Shown here: positions 1 through 9,800 of the stretch, piece by piece
Layout of the letters: the number at the start of each line of letters is the position of its first letter
Position numbering within the stretch: position 1 is the stretch's first letter
Assembly: GCA_017303775.1 (NCBI GenBank)
Contig: JAFLCH010000005.1
Coordinates: 1 to 41,809 of the forward strand
DNA length: 41,809 bases
Reading direction: 5' to 3'
Source: Anaerolineae bacterium
Lineage (GTDB): Bacteria > Chloroflexota > Anaerolineae > Aggregatilineales > Phototrophicaceae
Translations under genes and position numbers: made by a program
Notes under the pieces: generated by a model
What the model was told of the DNA's origin: nothing
Databases searched by the model: none
What the model saw: the letters and a program-made list of their open reading frames with translations, nothing else

Positions 1-2007
1 AGTCGAAGCATAACTCGCCGTGAATTGCGGCAGCGGCTTGAACGGAGCAGCCATCTCCGCCTGGTACTCAGCCGTCTCCGTCCACGATACCGTCCGGGGA
101 TAGGGACGCTTGCCCTGATAATGCCTCGGGTAGTGATCCCCATTCCAGCGGTAGGCGTAACGTTCGAGGAGTGACCGCCAGGTCGCACCCGGGAAGGCCC
201 GAAGAATCTCCACCTGATCGACATGCCCGTCAATCATCTGTCGCAGCTTCTCCAGATCATCTTCTTCCCAGAAATAGCCCCGGCTCAGGTGGCCGGACAC
301 CCGCTCCGAGGTGCTACCGTCGCGCCAGTGGATGACCAACCGCTTGTGGTGGCGGGAATATTTGGTGATGGTTAGATGGGTGGCGAATTGCTCGAACAGC
401 GACCGCTTCTCTTCGCGGGGGACTTCGCTCCAGCGCCGGATGATGGTCTCCAGCACCGGACGGGCATCCACCAGCGACCGCGCCTGCTGGTCATCCGATT
501 GCAACCGGCTCAGCTCTTCATGCAGGCTGGCGAGTTCACTTTCAGCGGCTTCATAACGGGCTTGCGCTCGTGCCACCATCTCCGGGTTGGTCAGTAACCC
601 CAGACTGGCGATGATATTGTCTTTGGTCTGCTCGGCTTGCCGGATAGCCGCCTGCACCCGGCGGATGTCACCCTGATCGACCTGTTCATGACTGGCGAGG
701 GCCGCTTGCCAGAGGGCTTCATCAATCGTGGTCGCCTGCAGTCGTTCCAGCAGCATCCCATCCACCAGACTGTCCACGATTTCGGCGCGGATGTTCCAGA
801 CATTCGCCTTGTAAGGCAGCTGCGCCAGTTGGTACTGATACTTCCCGGCATAGGTGTTCCAGATGCAGGCCAGCCGCTTATGCGGCTGCTCCGGCAGATC
901 ATCGCTGTAAGCCAGATAGGCGTAGGTCGGCGGCGGCTGAGTCCGCTCTTCTTTGGGATGCCGTATCCAGGGGCGATACGGGACATAATCCGGGTTGGGC
1001 TGCCCGTAGAAGTCGGTTGGCGACAACCGGTTGTAGGCGTACATGAACAAGTCGAGCGGCACAATCGCCTCGTGATTGTTGAACTGGACAATCGCCCCTT
1101 TGTGAATCCAATGCCCGATGTAAGCCACGTTGGTCAACATGTAAGCGAGGCCGGTCTGGGAAGGAGTCAGTCCGCCGGTGAACGGTGAACGCCGGATCAG
1201 ATGGTCCGTGACCTTGAAGCCTTCTGGCACGGCACCGGCTGGGATCTCCGGGAAGACCGGGCCCCCGTGATCGATCTGCTGCCAGGTCTTCTTGAAGTTG
1301 CCCTCGTTGGCGCGAAACAACTCGTAGTAGGCGAGCAGCACATCGGCGTAGAGGTCGAAGCGTTTGTACTTGCGGAAGTCGGGGTTGAGCGACCCATTGG
1401 GCAGATGACTGCGGGTATCGACCATGAAGCCAGGCAGCACCTTGCGTCCCGTCCACAATCCGCTGGCATCCCGCCGCTGGCGGGCTTTCACCAGTCGTCC
1501 GCGAATCTGGTATTCGAGATAATCTGCCGCCCGCTGCGACTCCTCGCGGAACATCTTGATGTGCGACGACCCCATGATGGGATGGGCGAAGTCGTAGATC
1601 ATCATCGGGGTCATGACTTTGACGTTGTTACGTTTGCAGGCGTCAATGAAGATGTTGGTCTCGATCATGGTCACATCGCGGAAGAAGCGATCCACGTCCT
1701 GCGCCGCCACCAGCCCAATCTGACCACGCTCGATCAGGTCGTAGAGCATGGACATGCCCCGCCGTTCCTTGATCTTCTTCTGCCCGCTGACCCCAGCATC
1801 CATGTCGATCATGTGGACGCTCTCGCGCACCCAGCCCTGCCGCAGCAGGTGTTCGATCATGTCCACCGTTTGCAGCGTGGTTGAGATGTTGCCGATCTGA
1901 CCCTCGGACGACTGGCGATAGTAGACGGCCGCCGGGCGACCGACCGGCAGGGGTTCCAGCTTGTAGGGATCGACCGGCGCTTCCGGTCGTTTCAGCGGGC
2001 GTGGCAT
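1..2007 (-). CDS. Large serine recombinase (resolvase/invertase family), 3' end beyond window edge
   Basis: The reading frame is open from the ATG at 2007 to the left edge (669 codons, no stop), so the C-terminus lies outside the window. The N-terminus carries the serine-recombinase catalytic motif YYRQSSEGQ with nucleophile Ser33 (Arg31 beside it). It is followed by DAGVSGQKKIKERRGM (about residues 71-86) and the DRFFR motif (Arg107/Arg110) of the catalytic fold. A Recombinase domain follows, then a coiled coil around residues 445-510, as in large serine integrases and transposases. I see no Cys-rich zinc ribbon in the visible part, which is unusual for the family. AGGAG lies 14 nt before the start. 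It probably cuts and rejoins DNA at attachment sites as an integrase or transposase. With the plasmid-like genes at 18.8-25.3 kb it may belong to the same mobile element, but that link is inferred. Confidence 0.88.
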   Translation of the reverse strand, partial: MPRPLKRPEAPVDPYKLEPLPVGRPAAVYYRQSSEGQIGNISTTLQTVDMIEHLLRQGWVRESVHMIDMDAGVSGQKKIKERRGMSMLYDLIERGQIGLVAAQDVDRFFRDVTMIETNIFIDACKRNNVKVMTPMMIYDFAHPIMGSSHIKMFREESQRAADYLEYQIRGRLVKARQRRDASGLWTGRKVLPGFMVDTRSHLPNGSLNPDFRKYKRFDLYADVLLAYYELFRANEGNFKKTWQQIDHGGPVFPEIPAGAVPEGFKVTDHLIRRSPFTGGLTPSQTGLAYMLTNVAYIGHWIHKGAIVQFNNHEAIVPLDLFMYAYNRLSPTDFYGQPNPDYVPYRPWIRHPKEERTQPPPTYAYLAYSDDLPEQPHKRLACIWNTYAGKYQYQLAQLPYKANVWNIRAEIVDSLVDGMLLERLQATTIDEALWQAALASHEQVDQGDIRRVQAAIRQAEQTKDNIIASLGLLTNPEMVARAQARYEAAESELASLHEELSRLQSDDQQARSLVDARPVLETIIRRWSEVPREEKRSLFEQFATHLTITKYSRHHKRLVIHWRDGSTSERVSGHLSRGYFWEEDDLEKLRQMIDGHVDQVEILRAFPGATWRSLLERYAYRWNGDHYPRHYQGKRPYPRTVSWTETAEYQAEMAAPFKPLPQFTASYAST

Positions 2008-2105
2008 GGGATTGTCGAAATCTCCTGATGAACGTGCCAAACAAAAACGCCCTGCACGCCGCGAGTGGGTACGGCAAGAGCAGAGCGCATGGGTTACAAT
2101 GCGAT

Positions 2106-2327
2106 CTAGCCCTGCGACGTGCCTCTATCACTCGCGGGGTCAGCCGGATCGGGGTGTTCCATCACCTCGGTCTGGCGTGAATGAACTTCCCCAGCAGTGT
2201 ACTCCTGATCCTCCAGCCGCGCAACAATTCGGAGCAGCGAGCGATACACCCCCAGCAGGTTGATGGGTTCGGTGTAGCTGCTTGGCTGTACGTCGAGGGT
2301 TTGAATAGATGGCTGCTTGAGGGTCAA
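2106..2327 (-). CDS. Small hypothetical protein upstream of the serine recombinase (TTG start)
   Basis: A 73-residue frame that I choose to start at TTG 2327, because a strong GGAGG stands 7 nt upstream of it. The frame is open further up to 2513, but that extension is Cys-rich, has no visible ribosome site and looks non-coding. The product is polar, with a central helical stretch (PINLLGVYRSLLRIVARLED) and an acidic, Pro-rich tail. I recognise no family. It lies 98 nt upstream of the recombinase in the same orientation, so it could be a co-transcribed accessory or control factor. That role is only inferred from position. Confidence 0.45.
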   Translation of the reverse strand: MTLKQPSIQTLDVQPSSYTEPINLLGVYRSLLRIVARLEDQEYTAGEVHSRQTEVMEHPDPADPASDRGTSQG

Positions 2328-2398
2328 CGCTTGGCCTCCGGTGGTTGGACACGTCTGACCCTCACAGGATAGCAAAGTCAAAGAGCCGAAAGCGCAGA

Positions 2399-2451
2399 AG
2401 ATTTCAGGTTTTGGGATGCAAGATTTCAAGTGGGTGAAGCAGGATTTCAGA
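2399..2451. repeat. Three ATTTCA-centred direct repeats spaced about two helical turns
   Basis: AGATTTCAGG (ATTTCA at 2401), AGATTTCAAG (2423) and GGATTTCAGA (2444) recur at 22- and 21-bp intervals, so all three would sit on the same face of the helix. They lie upstream of the minus-strand small ORF/recombinase pair and also upstream of the plus-strand promoter at 2487. They may be operator or recombinase-accessory sites, but the function is not shown. Confidence 0.4.
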
Positions 2452-2486
2452 CGGTTAGAATCGAGCCAGGTGATGTTAGAAGTCAG

Positions 2487-2514
2487 TTGCACCCCTTGCA
2501 CATGAGCATACAAT
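2487..2514 (+). promoter_or_regulatory. Sigma-70-like promoter for the truncated DUF4062 gene
   Basis: TTGCAC (2487-2492) and TACAAT (2509-2514) are separated by 16 bp. They are followed by a GGGGGAG ribosome site (2537-2543) and the ATG at 2548. The match to a housekeeping promoter is good by eye, and the position fits the start of the interrupted gene. Confidence 0.5.
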
Positions 2515-2547
2515 TATCCATAGTCGCTACTTGTGTTGGGGGAGTCC

Positions 2548-2646
2548 ATGACAACTAAACTCAATATCTTCATCAGCTCGAAGATGGTCGAACTCAAAGC
2601 TGAACGTGATGCCCTCTACGCTCTGCTTCCGACCCTCAACTATGGG
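2548..2646 (+). pseudogene. N-terminal remnant of a DUF4062-family protein, cut by an IS3 element
   Basis: From ATG 2548 the first ~33 residues read MTTKLNIFISSKMVELKAER and onward to NYG. This is the characteristic opening of DUF4062 proteins (beta strand NIFISS, then a helix of the form ELxxERxAL), a domain usually found at the N-terminus of large STAND/NTPase or signalling proteins. After about 2646 the sequence is antisense to an IS3 transposase, and the plus frame simply runs on through it to a stop at 3006. No continuation of the gene is visible on the far side of the IS (3536-3800), so this is a gene stump rather than a simple insertion. It has its own promoter and ribosome site, so a short chimeric peptide could still be made. 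Confidence 0.6.
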
Positions 2647-3279
2647 GTGCGCCCTCAGCAGGTTGCGATAATCGTCGCTGGTATACTGACTACCCCGGTC
2701 AGAATGATGGATAAGCGGACCGCTGGGTTGCCGTTGAGTAAGTGCCATGTGCAAAGCGGCTTCGGTCAGTTCGGAAGGCAGATGGGATGCCATGCTCAGT
2801 CCAACGATTTGGCGCGTGTACAAGTCCATGACACCCGCAACATACAGATAGCCTTCATCAGTGGGAATATAGGTGATGTCGGTCAACCAGACCGCATCGG
2901 GTTGGGCGGTGTCAAAGTGTTGCTGAAGCACATTCGGTTCAAAACGGTGATCGGGATTGGACTGCGTGGTACGCGGCTGCCGTCTGCGAGACCCTTTGCC
3001 GCGTAAGCCCAGCTGCTGCATGATCCTGGCAACGCGATTGTGACCGACAACCTCGCCTTTCGCTTGCAGTTGAGCATGAATGCGTGGCGCACCATAAATC
3101 CCACGAAACCGCTGCCAGATCGCTTGCATGCGCTCGCCTAAACTCCGGTTGGCTTGCTCCCGTTGGCTCACGGGGCGATTGAGCCAGGCGTAGTAGCCAC
3201 TCTCGGATACCTCCAACACCTCACACAGGCGGCTGACCGGAAACTCATTCTCACAGGCGGCAACTGCAGGGTATTTCAT
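2646..3279 (-). pseudogene. IS3-family transposase OrfB (DDE/rve integrase), C-terminally truncated
   Basis: Starts MKYPAVAACENEFPVSRLCE at ATG 3279, the usual IS3 OrfB opening, followed by the HTH_21-like region (RGIYGAPRIHAQL). The integrase core then shows the first Asp in VWLTDITYIPTDEGYLY and the second Asp in PLIHHSDRGSQYTSDDYRNLL. The family sequence stops just after RAH at about 2648, so the region with the catalytic Glu (normally within the next ~40 residues) is lost. The remaining ~38 codons are antisense to the DUF4062 stump. The protein should be catalytically dead. Confidence 0.85.
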
Positions 3280-3535
3280 GAATGGAGATCCTTGGAGAAT
3301 ATCTGCACTGTGTTTTTAGAATATCCCGCTCCTGACGGGTGATGTCTAGCTCACGCTTGGCCTGGCGCAACTCCGCTTTCAACTCTTCGACCTCACTCCG
3401 TTCCAGCCCATCCGTCACCGCATTCACTTGATAGCGCTTTTTCCACTGGCGCAACAGGTTATGGCTCAAGCCCAATTCATCCTCGATTGCCCCCACGGAC
3501 TTCCCGCTACTTTCCTGGAGGCGAATCGCAACCCT
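3276..3535 (-). pseudogene. IS3-family transposase OrfA, N-terminally truncated and frame-disrupted
   Basis: Encodes RVAIRLQESSGKSVGAIEDE, then LGLSHNLLRQWKKRYQ (helix-turn-helix) and a leucine-zipper-like helix ending ERDILK. At the five-A run just after ILK the original frame shifts. The other frame continues NTVQIFSKDLHS-stop, the expected OrfA ending, whose TGA overlaps the ATG of orfB (3276-3279). One base therefore appears to be lost in the A run. Programmed frameshifting is the alternative, but IS3 fusions normally shift into orfB, not back into the orfA tail. The original start is missing. Confidence 0.65.
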
Positions 3536-3800
3536 AAGGGGAAATCGATTTGAAATTGTCGTGATTAAATCTGGGTATTGAACTCATTCACCCTCTTGAA
3601 AAGCGATAACTTTAATTCGTTTCTCGATAAACTTTGGGAGCCACCTCCAAAGAATTAAGAAGATTCACGCTTAGTGTTTGGGAAATATGCCGTAAAATGA
3701 ACATAAGGTAAGCAATCTGCTGTGCCAACATTCGAGCATGGTTTGATTGTCTACTCATTGCACAGAAGCACGAATCTAGCACTACGTACTGGAGACAATT
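3536..3800. other. AT-rich intergenic region upstream of the giant gene
   Basis: No convincing ORF. The region is markedly AT-richer than its surroundings and holds a short inverted repeat (CTTTGGGAG...CTCCAAAG, 3632-3652). It must contain the promoter of the giant gene, but I cannot pick a -35/-10 pair with confidence. A GGAG ribosome site lies about 8 nt before ATG 3801. Confidence 0.5.
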
Positions 3801-6800
3801 ATGATACGGCAGGGTTCAATCACCACCCTTTTGCTCGTCCTATCGATATTCTTGCTCTCTGGAACTGTATTGGCTGAGGTCCGCTTTGTAGTCGTACAAG
3901 AGCCGATCTCTACACCTGGTGTGATCCCTGTCCCGGTGCCAACTGAAGAACCGGCTGCTCCCACAGAAGAGATACCCGCTCCTACAGAAGAGGCGCCGAC
4001 TGAAGAAGTCACGGAAACACCGGCACCCACTGAGGAAGCTACACTTACCTCCTCACCGGAACCAACAACCGAAACCCCATCACCGTCTGAAACACCGGTC
4101 ATAATCCGGGTTGCTATGAACGCCAGCCCATCTAGTGGCAATGGCCCACTAACTGTGATCTTCAGCGATGCCAGCACGGGTTCCGGCATCAACGATTGGT
4201 CGTGGGATTTTGGTGACGGCACCAGCGCCAGCGGGCAGGGGCCGCATAGCCATACCTATTCGACACCTGGCACCTATACCGCCAGCCTGACCGTCCGGGG
4301 TGCGAGTGGCAGCGCCACCGCCAGCCAGCAGATTGTTGTCTTTTCGCCGGGCAGTACAGTTGAAGCCAATTTCACCTATCAACAAACCAGTGCACTGGAA
4401 GTCTGCTTTAGCAATAGTAGCACTGGTGCAATCACTTCGTCAGTGTGGTCATTCGGTGATGGCAGCAATAGCGCAGAAACCAGCCCCTGCCACACTTATG
4501 CCGCACTGGGTCAATATACCGTCAGCCTGAGTGTGACCGGGGAGGGCGGGCAAACTTCGACCGCTTCCCGTACTGTCACACTCCTGCCGCAAACAGAGCC
4601 ACCGAATGCAGCCTTTACCCCAGACCGCACTACCATTGCACCGGGTGGCACTATCCGCTTTAGCGATCAAAGCACCGGCATCATCCGCTCTTGGGCGTGG
4701 GACTTTGCTGACGGCATCACCAGCAATGAACGGCATCCGTCTCATCAGTACAGCACAATTGGAACTTACATCGTTACCCTGACCGTCAGTGGGCCGGGCG
4801 GCTTCGACCAGGTAACCGCCACCATCACGGTTGCGCCGGAAACTGTGTTGACCTGTTCTTTCAACGCGCCGAGCCGGGTATTTGCAGGCGAGCAAGTCAC
4901 CCTGCGGAATACCTCCCGCGTGTCACCGGGCAGCTTCAGCGGCTTCACCTGGTTTGTGAACGGGGAAACTGCTGCCACTACAACCGACTTCACCACTTCT
5001 TTTGGCGAGGCTGGCAGTTACACTGTCCGTTTGGTAGGGCTGACTCTGGATGGTCAGACTTGTCAGTCTGAACGCACAGTAACGGTTCTGCCTTCCAACG
5101 GTGTCATTGCGGATTTCACCGGAACGCGCAATGTTATTGTTGGTGCTGAGATTTGCTTGCGAGATCGCTCACGCGGGACAATCCTCTCCCGTTCCTGGGA
5201 TTTTGGTGATGGCACCAGCAGTGCGGAAACCGACCCTTGCCATAGCTTTGGCAGCAGCGGTCGCTACAGTGTGAAGCTGACGGTCAACGGGGAAGGCGGA
5301 GCCACCGACAGCCGCGCCCGGACGGTGAATGTCTATGACGCACCCACGTTGACGGCTTCCGCCAACCCGGTAAATGGGGTTGCGCCGCTTTCAGTCGATT
5401 TCTCTGCAACTGGCACCAACATCAGTAATTATGAGTGGGTATTCCCGGACGGTTCACGCGCTTTTTCTGCCAATGCCAGTTTCCTCTTTGACCAACCCGG
5501 CGAATATACCGTCACCGTGAGTGGCAGCGGCCCGGTGGGTTCGTTGTCTTCCAGCCTGACCGTTCAGGTGCGGGCAGCCCGTGATGTGCGGGCAGCTTTT
5601 GGTGCCTCGGCCTGGAATGGCATCGCGCCAGTTGAAATCTGTTTCACCGATCACAGCGAAGGGGAGGAGATCACCTCGTGGGCATGGAACTTTGGCGATG
5701 GTGCCACCAGCAGCCAGAGCAATCCTTGCCACACCTTTACCAGTGCCGGGCAATACACCGTCACACTCCAGGTAAGCAATAGTGACGGCATGAGCGCCAG
5801 CGCCAGCAATACAGTGCGGATTTACGATCCGGGCAGCGGCAGTGCCTCTTTACGCATTACCTCGGTGAACGAACTCACCGTGTGCTTTGGCAGCACCCTC
5901 GATGCCGGTATGAATATCGTGCGGTGGGAGTTTGGTGATGGTAGCACCAGCACCGAAGCAGAACCCTGTCATCCTTATCTAGCAGATGGCACCTATGCGG
6001 TGAAGTTGATCGTCACAGACATCAGTGGCACCGAGCGGGCGTTGACAGCGAGCATCTCCGTCAAGGAAGACGAGGCCGAAGAAGTAACAGCAACACCGCC
6101 ACCGACTGAAACGCCTGAAATCAATGTCTTTGACCCGGCCCTGAGCAAGCTGGGCTACCTGCCAGCAGGCAGCATCGGCCTAACCGGTGAAGAACTGCAC
6201 TGGTTGACGACCGTCACCAACAACGGCAATGCAGCCGGGGCAAATGTGGTCATCGTAGATAACGTCCGCCCAGAACTGCGGATTGACGCAGTGCAGGTTG
6301 CCTCCGGCAGCAGCTACACCATCAACGGACAGCAGGTTCGGGTAACGATCCCCACGCTGCTACCGGGTGAGCGCCAGGACTTCACTATCGTCACGACGGT
6401 GCTGACCAGCCCGAGATCCGGCACCATCAACAATACGGTCCAGATTAACGAGACTGGCGATAGTGCCACCGCCACGATCGTCATTCCGGGCATGATGATG
6501 ATTCAGGCCGCGCCACCCACTCCAAACGGCCCCATCCCACTGATCAACGGTGTGCCGGAACTAACCGACTTTGCCGGTGAAGAGTTCTGTATCACGCCCA
6601 ACTTCACCAATGCGGGTAGTAATGAAGGCTATGGCCCGTATATCACGCTAGTGCGGGATGCCAACCTGTCCCTGAACAGCATCGACTACCTGGGCGTAAA
6701 CCTGATGGCATCGCCCTTCCTGGTCTCCTCTGGTTTCCTGCCCGCCAATGATCCCATCGAAGGACGCGCCATTCCGGGAATAGCCGGTCAGCAGTGGATT

Positions 6801-9800
6801 ACCGTCCGCCTGCCGATTGGCTCGCTCGAAAGTACCAGCCCGGCTATCCCCATCCGCCTTTGTATGCAGAGCGCACCGCTGGCGGCTTTCGGCGTGCCGC
6901 TGCCCATCACCATTTTCCCCGGTTATGAGTTTGGCGATACCCCGACGGGTGCCAACGGCCCTATCTCCAACTTGAATGATGTTGGTGGGATGGATAACGC
7001 CGGTTCATTCACGCCGATCCTGGTGACGTTTGAAAAGGGCAATAGCCTGCCGGAGAGTGAAGTAATCCCAAGCTGCTATCCCGCGCCACCGGTGGGCGCT
7101 CCGGGGCAGCCTGGCCCGGCCTGCGCTGTGCCGCCGGGCGTCCAATGGCCCTATGAATACTTTTTGGACATCGAACTGGCTGCTGGTCAAACCCTGACTA
7201 CCAACAGCTATACCGATGTCCTCGACCCGGCCTTTGAGTTCTACCCGTACACCTTCCCGGTGACGACGGTAGCGAACGCCGTTATTTCCAGCGGCACCTG
7301 CACACCGACGGGCATCACCGCTACCTTCAATAGCAACCCGATTACAGCACTGCCTGCGCTGGCACCGCCCGGTGGCGGCACGTTGCAGGTGGATATTGCC
7401 AGCATCGTCAACCCGTCTGCCGCGACAACCTGTACACTCCGCTTGAGCTATCGCGGGTTCATCAATGACATTCTGAGCGAAACAGCGGCACCCACCACCT
7501 ACGCGGCGACGAATAACGCCAGCTTTGGTTACAACCATGTCAGCGGCCCACAGCCGATCCTGACCGATACGGATGTGGTAGATGTCCGTAATCTCGAAAT
7601 TCAGAAGTCGGCCTCGCCCACAACAGTTGTGCCGGGCGATGTGGTGACGTACACCCTCTCCTTCCAGTTGAGTGAGTACATCGGCATTCAGGCGCTGAGT
7701 GTGACCGACATCATCCCGGATGGCATTGACTACAACGTGGATTCTGCCACCGTGACCGTGCCGGGGTTGGGCAGCGCACCCATCACAGGTGCCAATCAGA
7801 GCATCAGCTATGGGGCAGATACTGGCACCCTGGTCTTCAATGTGACCGGCGCACGCCCTGGCCCGTACTCTGCGGCAGGTACGGTGAGCATCACCTACAC
7901 CGGCACCGTCCGGCAGACCTACCGGGCAGGCGGTTCGTTGACCGGGTTTGTCAGCGCTAATGACAACCTGAACAATACCATCACCGCCAACTTCACCACC
8001 ACTGGTGGGCAGACCTTCAATGATGAAAGTAGCGCCTCGGTCACCGTCGTTCCGAATAGTTTGACAAAGGAATTGGTCAGCACACCAGTGGATTCTGCTG
8101 CCGGGTTTGTTCCCGGTGAGCCTGTGACCTTCCGGCTGACGCTGCGGGTGCCTTCCGGCGATACGCGCAATCTGGTCATTGAAGATAACTTCCCGCTGCC
8201 GGTCTTCCAGGTGCAGGATGGTGACTTCGGCATCGAAGCCCGGACAATCACCCTGCCAGACCCCATCGGGCGCTCGGCTCCCTTTGACGTGCCGAATACC
8301 GATGGCTATTGCAGCAGCTATGACGATCCCAATCCGACCTTCCCGGCGTATACACGCGCCTGCGGTCTGCGTTTCGTCTACGGTACGGACGGCACCAACC
8401 TGCCCGCTGGCTCATCCGTCACCGTAACGCGGGTGGGCAATACCGTGCGGCTGAATGTGGATGCGCCGGTTGAAACCAACCTGACCGAAGAACGCCGCAT
8501 TGTGGTTGAACTCACGGCGGGCATCATTGACCAACCTTTCAATGACGGCCTGTTCCTGTCGAATCGGTCGCTGGCCCGTTATACCAATACACTTGGTTCG
8601 GTTGTCACCCTGAACGCCGATGACTATGTGGATGTCGCCGCACCGGATGTCCGGATCTGCAAAGGCATTTCTGCTACCACCAATGCCTCCAGCGTGGCGG
8701 CTGCCGGTGCAGCCTGCCAGGTGACTGGTGCGCCCAACAATAACCTGACCAATGTGGATGCCGCTGATGTCCTGACCTACACAATTACGGCACAGAATGT
8801 GGGCAGCGCCCGCGCTTACGGTGTGGTCATCTCGGACAACGTGACCACTATCCCTCAATTGACGGGTTGTACACTGGTCAGTGTACGGGATGGCGCTGGA
8901 GCCGCACTGGCTTTTACCGGAACTTTCCCAACGCTCACCCTGACTAATCCGTTGCCGGGGGATGGCAGCGCGGGCGTTTCCACTGCACAGGCCACCGCTG
9001 TTGTGACCTATCAATGCACAGTTGCGAGCAATGTTGTCCCGCTGACAGCACCTATCGTCAACCAGGCGAGTGTGGTCTTCGCCGCCTTTAGCGATATCCT
9101 GCCGGGTGGCCCGCACCTCAACCCGCCAACTGTGCCCTTCGCGCCGCGCACCGATGTTGCCAACTTTGTATCGGCTGCGCCGAACATCACCAAGGCTCGC
9201 ACACCGGCAACTGCCACCATTGGCGACCTCATCACCTATACACTTGCGGTGGACATCCCCGGCGGGACGATGAATAACGTCTCGATTGTGGATACACTGG
9301 ATTCCGGGCTGGCCTTTGTGGACTGCACCAGTGTGAGTGTCACCAGCGGCACGCTGACCAGCAGCCTAGGCGCAATCAACACTGCCAACTTCTGCAACGA
9401 TCCCACCAACCCGGTGATTGGCGCAGGCGGCGGTGCCGCCACCTGGAACTTCGGCAACCTGACCGATACGGGTAGCAATAACACCGACCTCGATACCATC
9501 ACCATCACCTATACGGCGGTGGTGCTGAACACGGCTGCTAACGTCCGGGGGCAAGACCGCAACAACAGTGCAGAACTACGTTGGGCTAACCCGGCGGGCG
9601 GGCAGTTCACCGATAACGCCAGCGCACCGGATACACGCCTGGTCGAGCCAACGCTACTAGTCGACAAGACGGTGGCTCCGGCGACTAATCTGGATGCCAA
9701 TGATTTAGTAACCTTCACCATCGACATCCGTCATGCTGCCGGTAGCGATGCGACTGCTCACAACATTGCCCTCAGTGATGTCATCCCATCAACCCTGACC

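Larger units (their letters stand above)
2646..3535 (-). mobile_element. IS3-family insertion sequence remnant, truncated at both ends
   Basis: Contains overlapping orfA (3276-3535) and orfB (2646-3279) on the minus strand in the usual IS3 layout. The orfB end with the third catalytic residue and the right terminal repeat is missing. At the other side the N-terminus of orfA is also missing: recognisable sequence starts near 3530. I find no convincing terminal inverted repeats or target-site duplication. Confidence 0.8.

Noticed and set aside
591-1469. Several minus- and plus-strand frames at the left edge
   Set aside because: They are shadows of the serine recombinase, whose own frame is open to the window edge.
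2533-3006. 157-codon plus-strand frame as a full gene
   Set aside because: Only the first ~33 codons from 2548 look like a protein family; the rest is antisense to the IS3 transposase.
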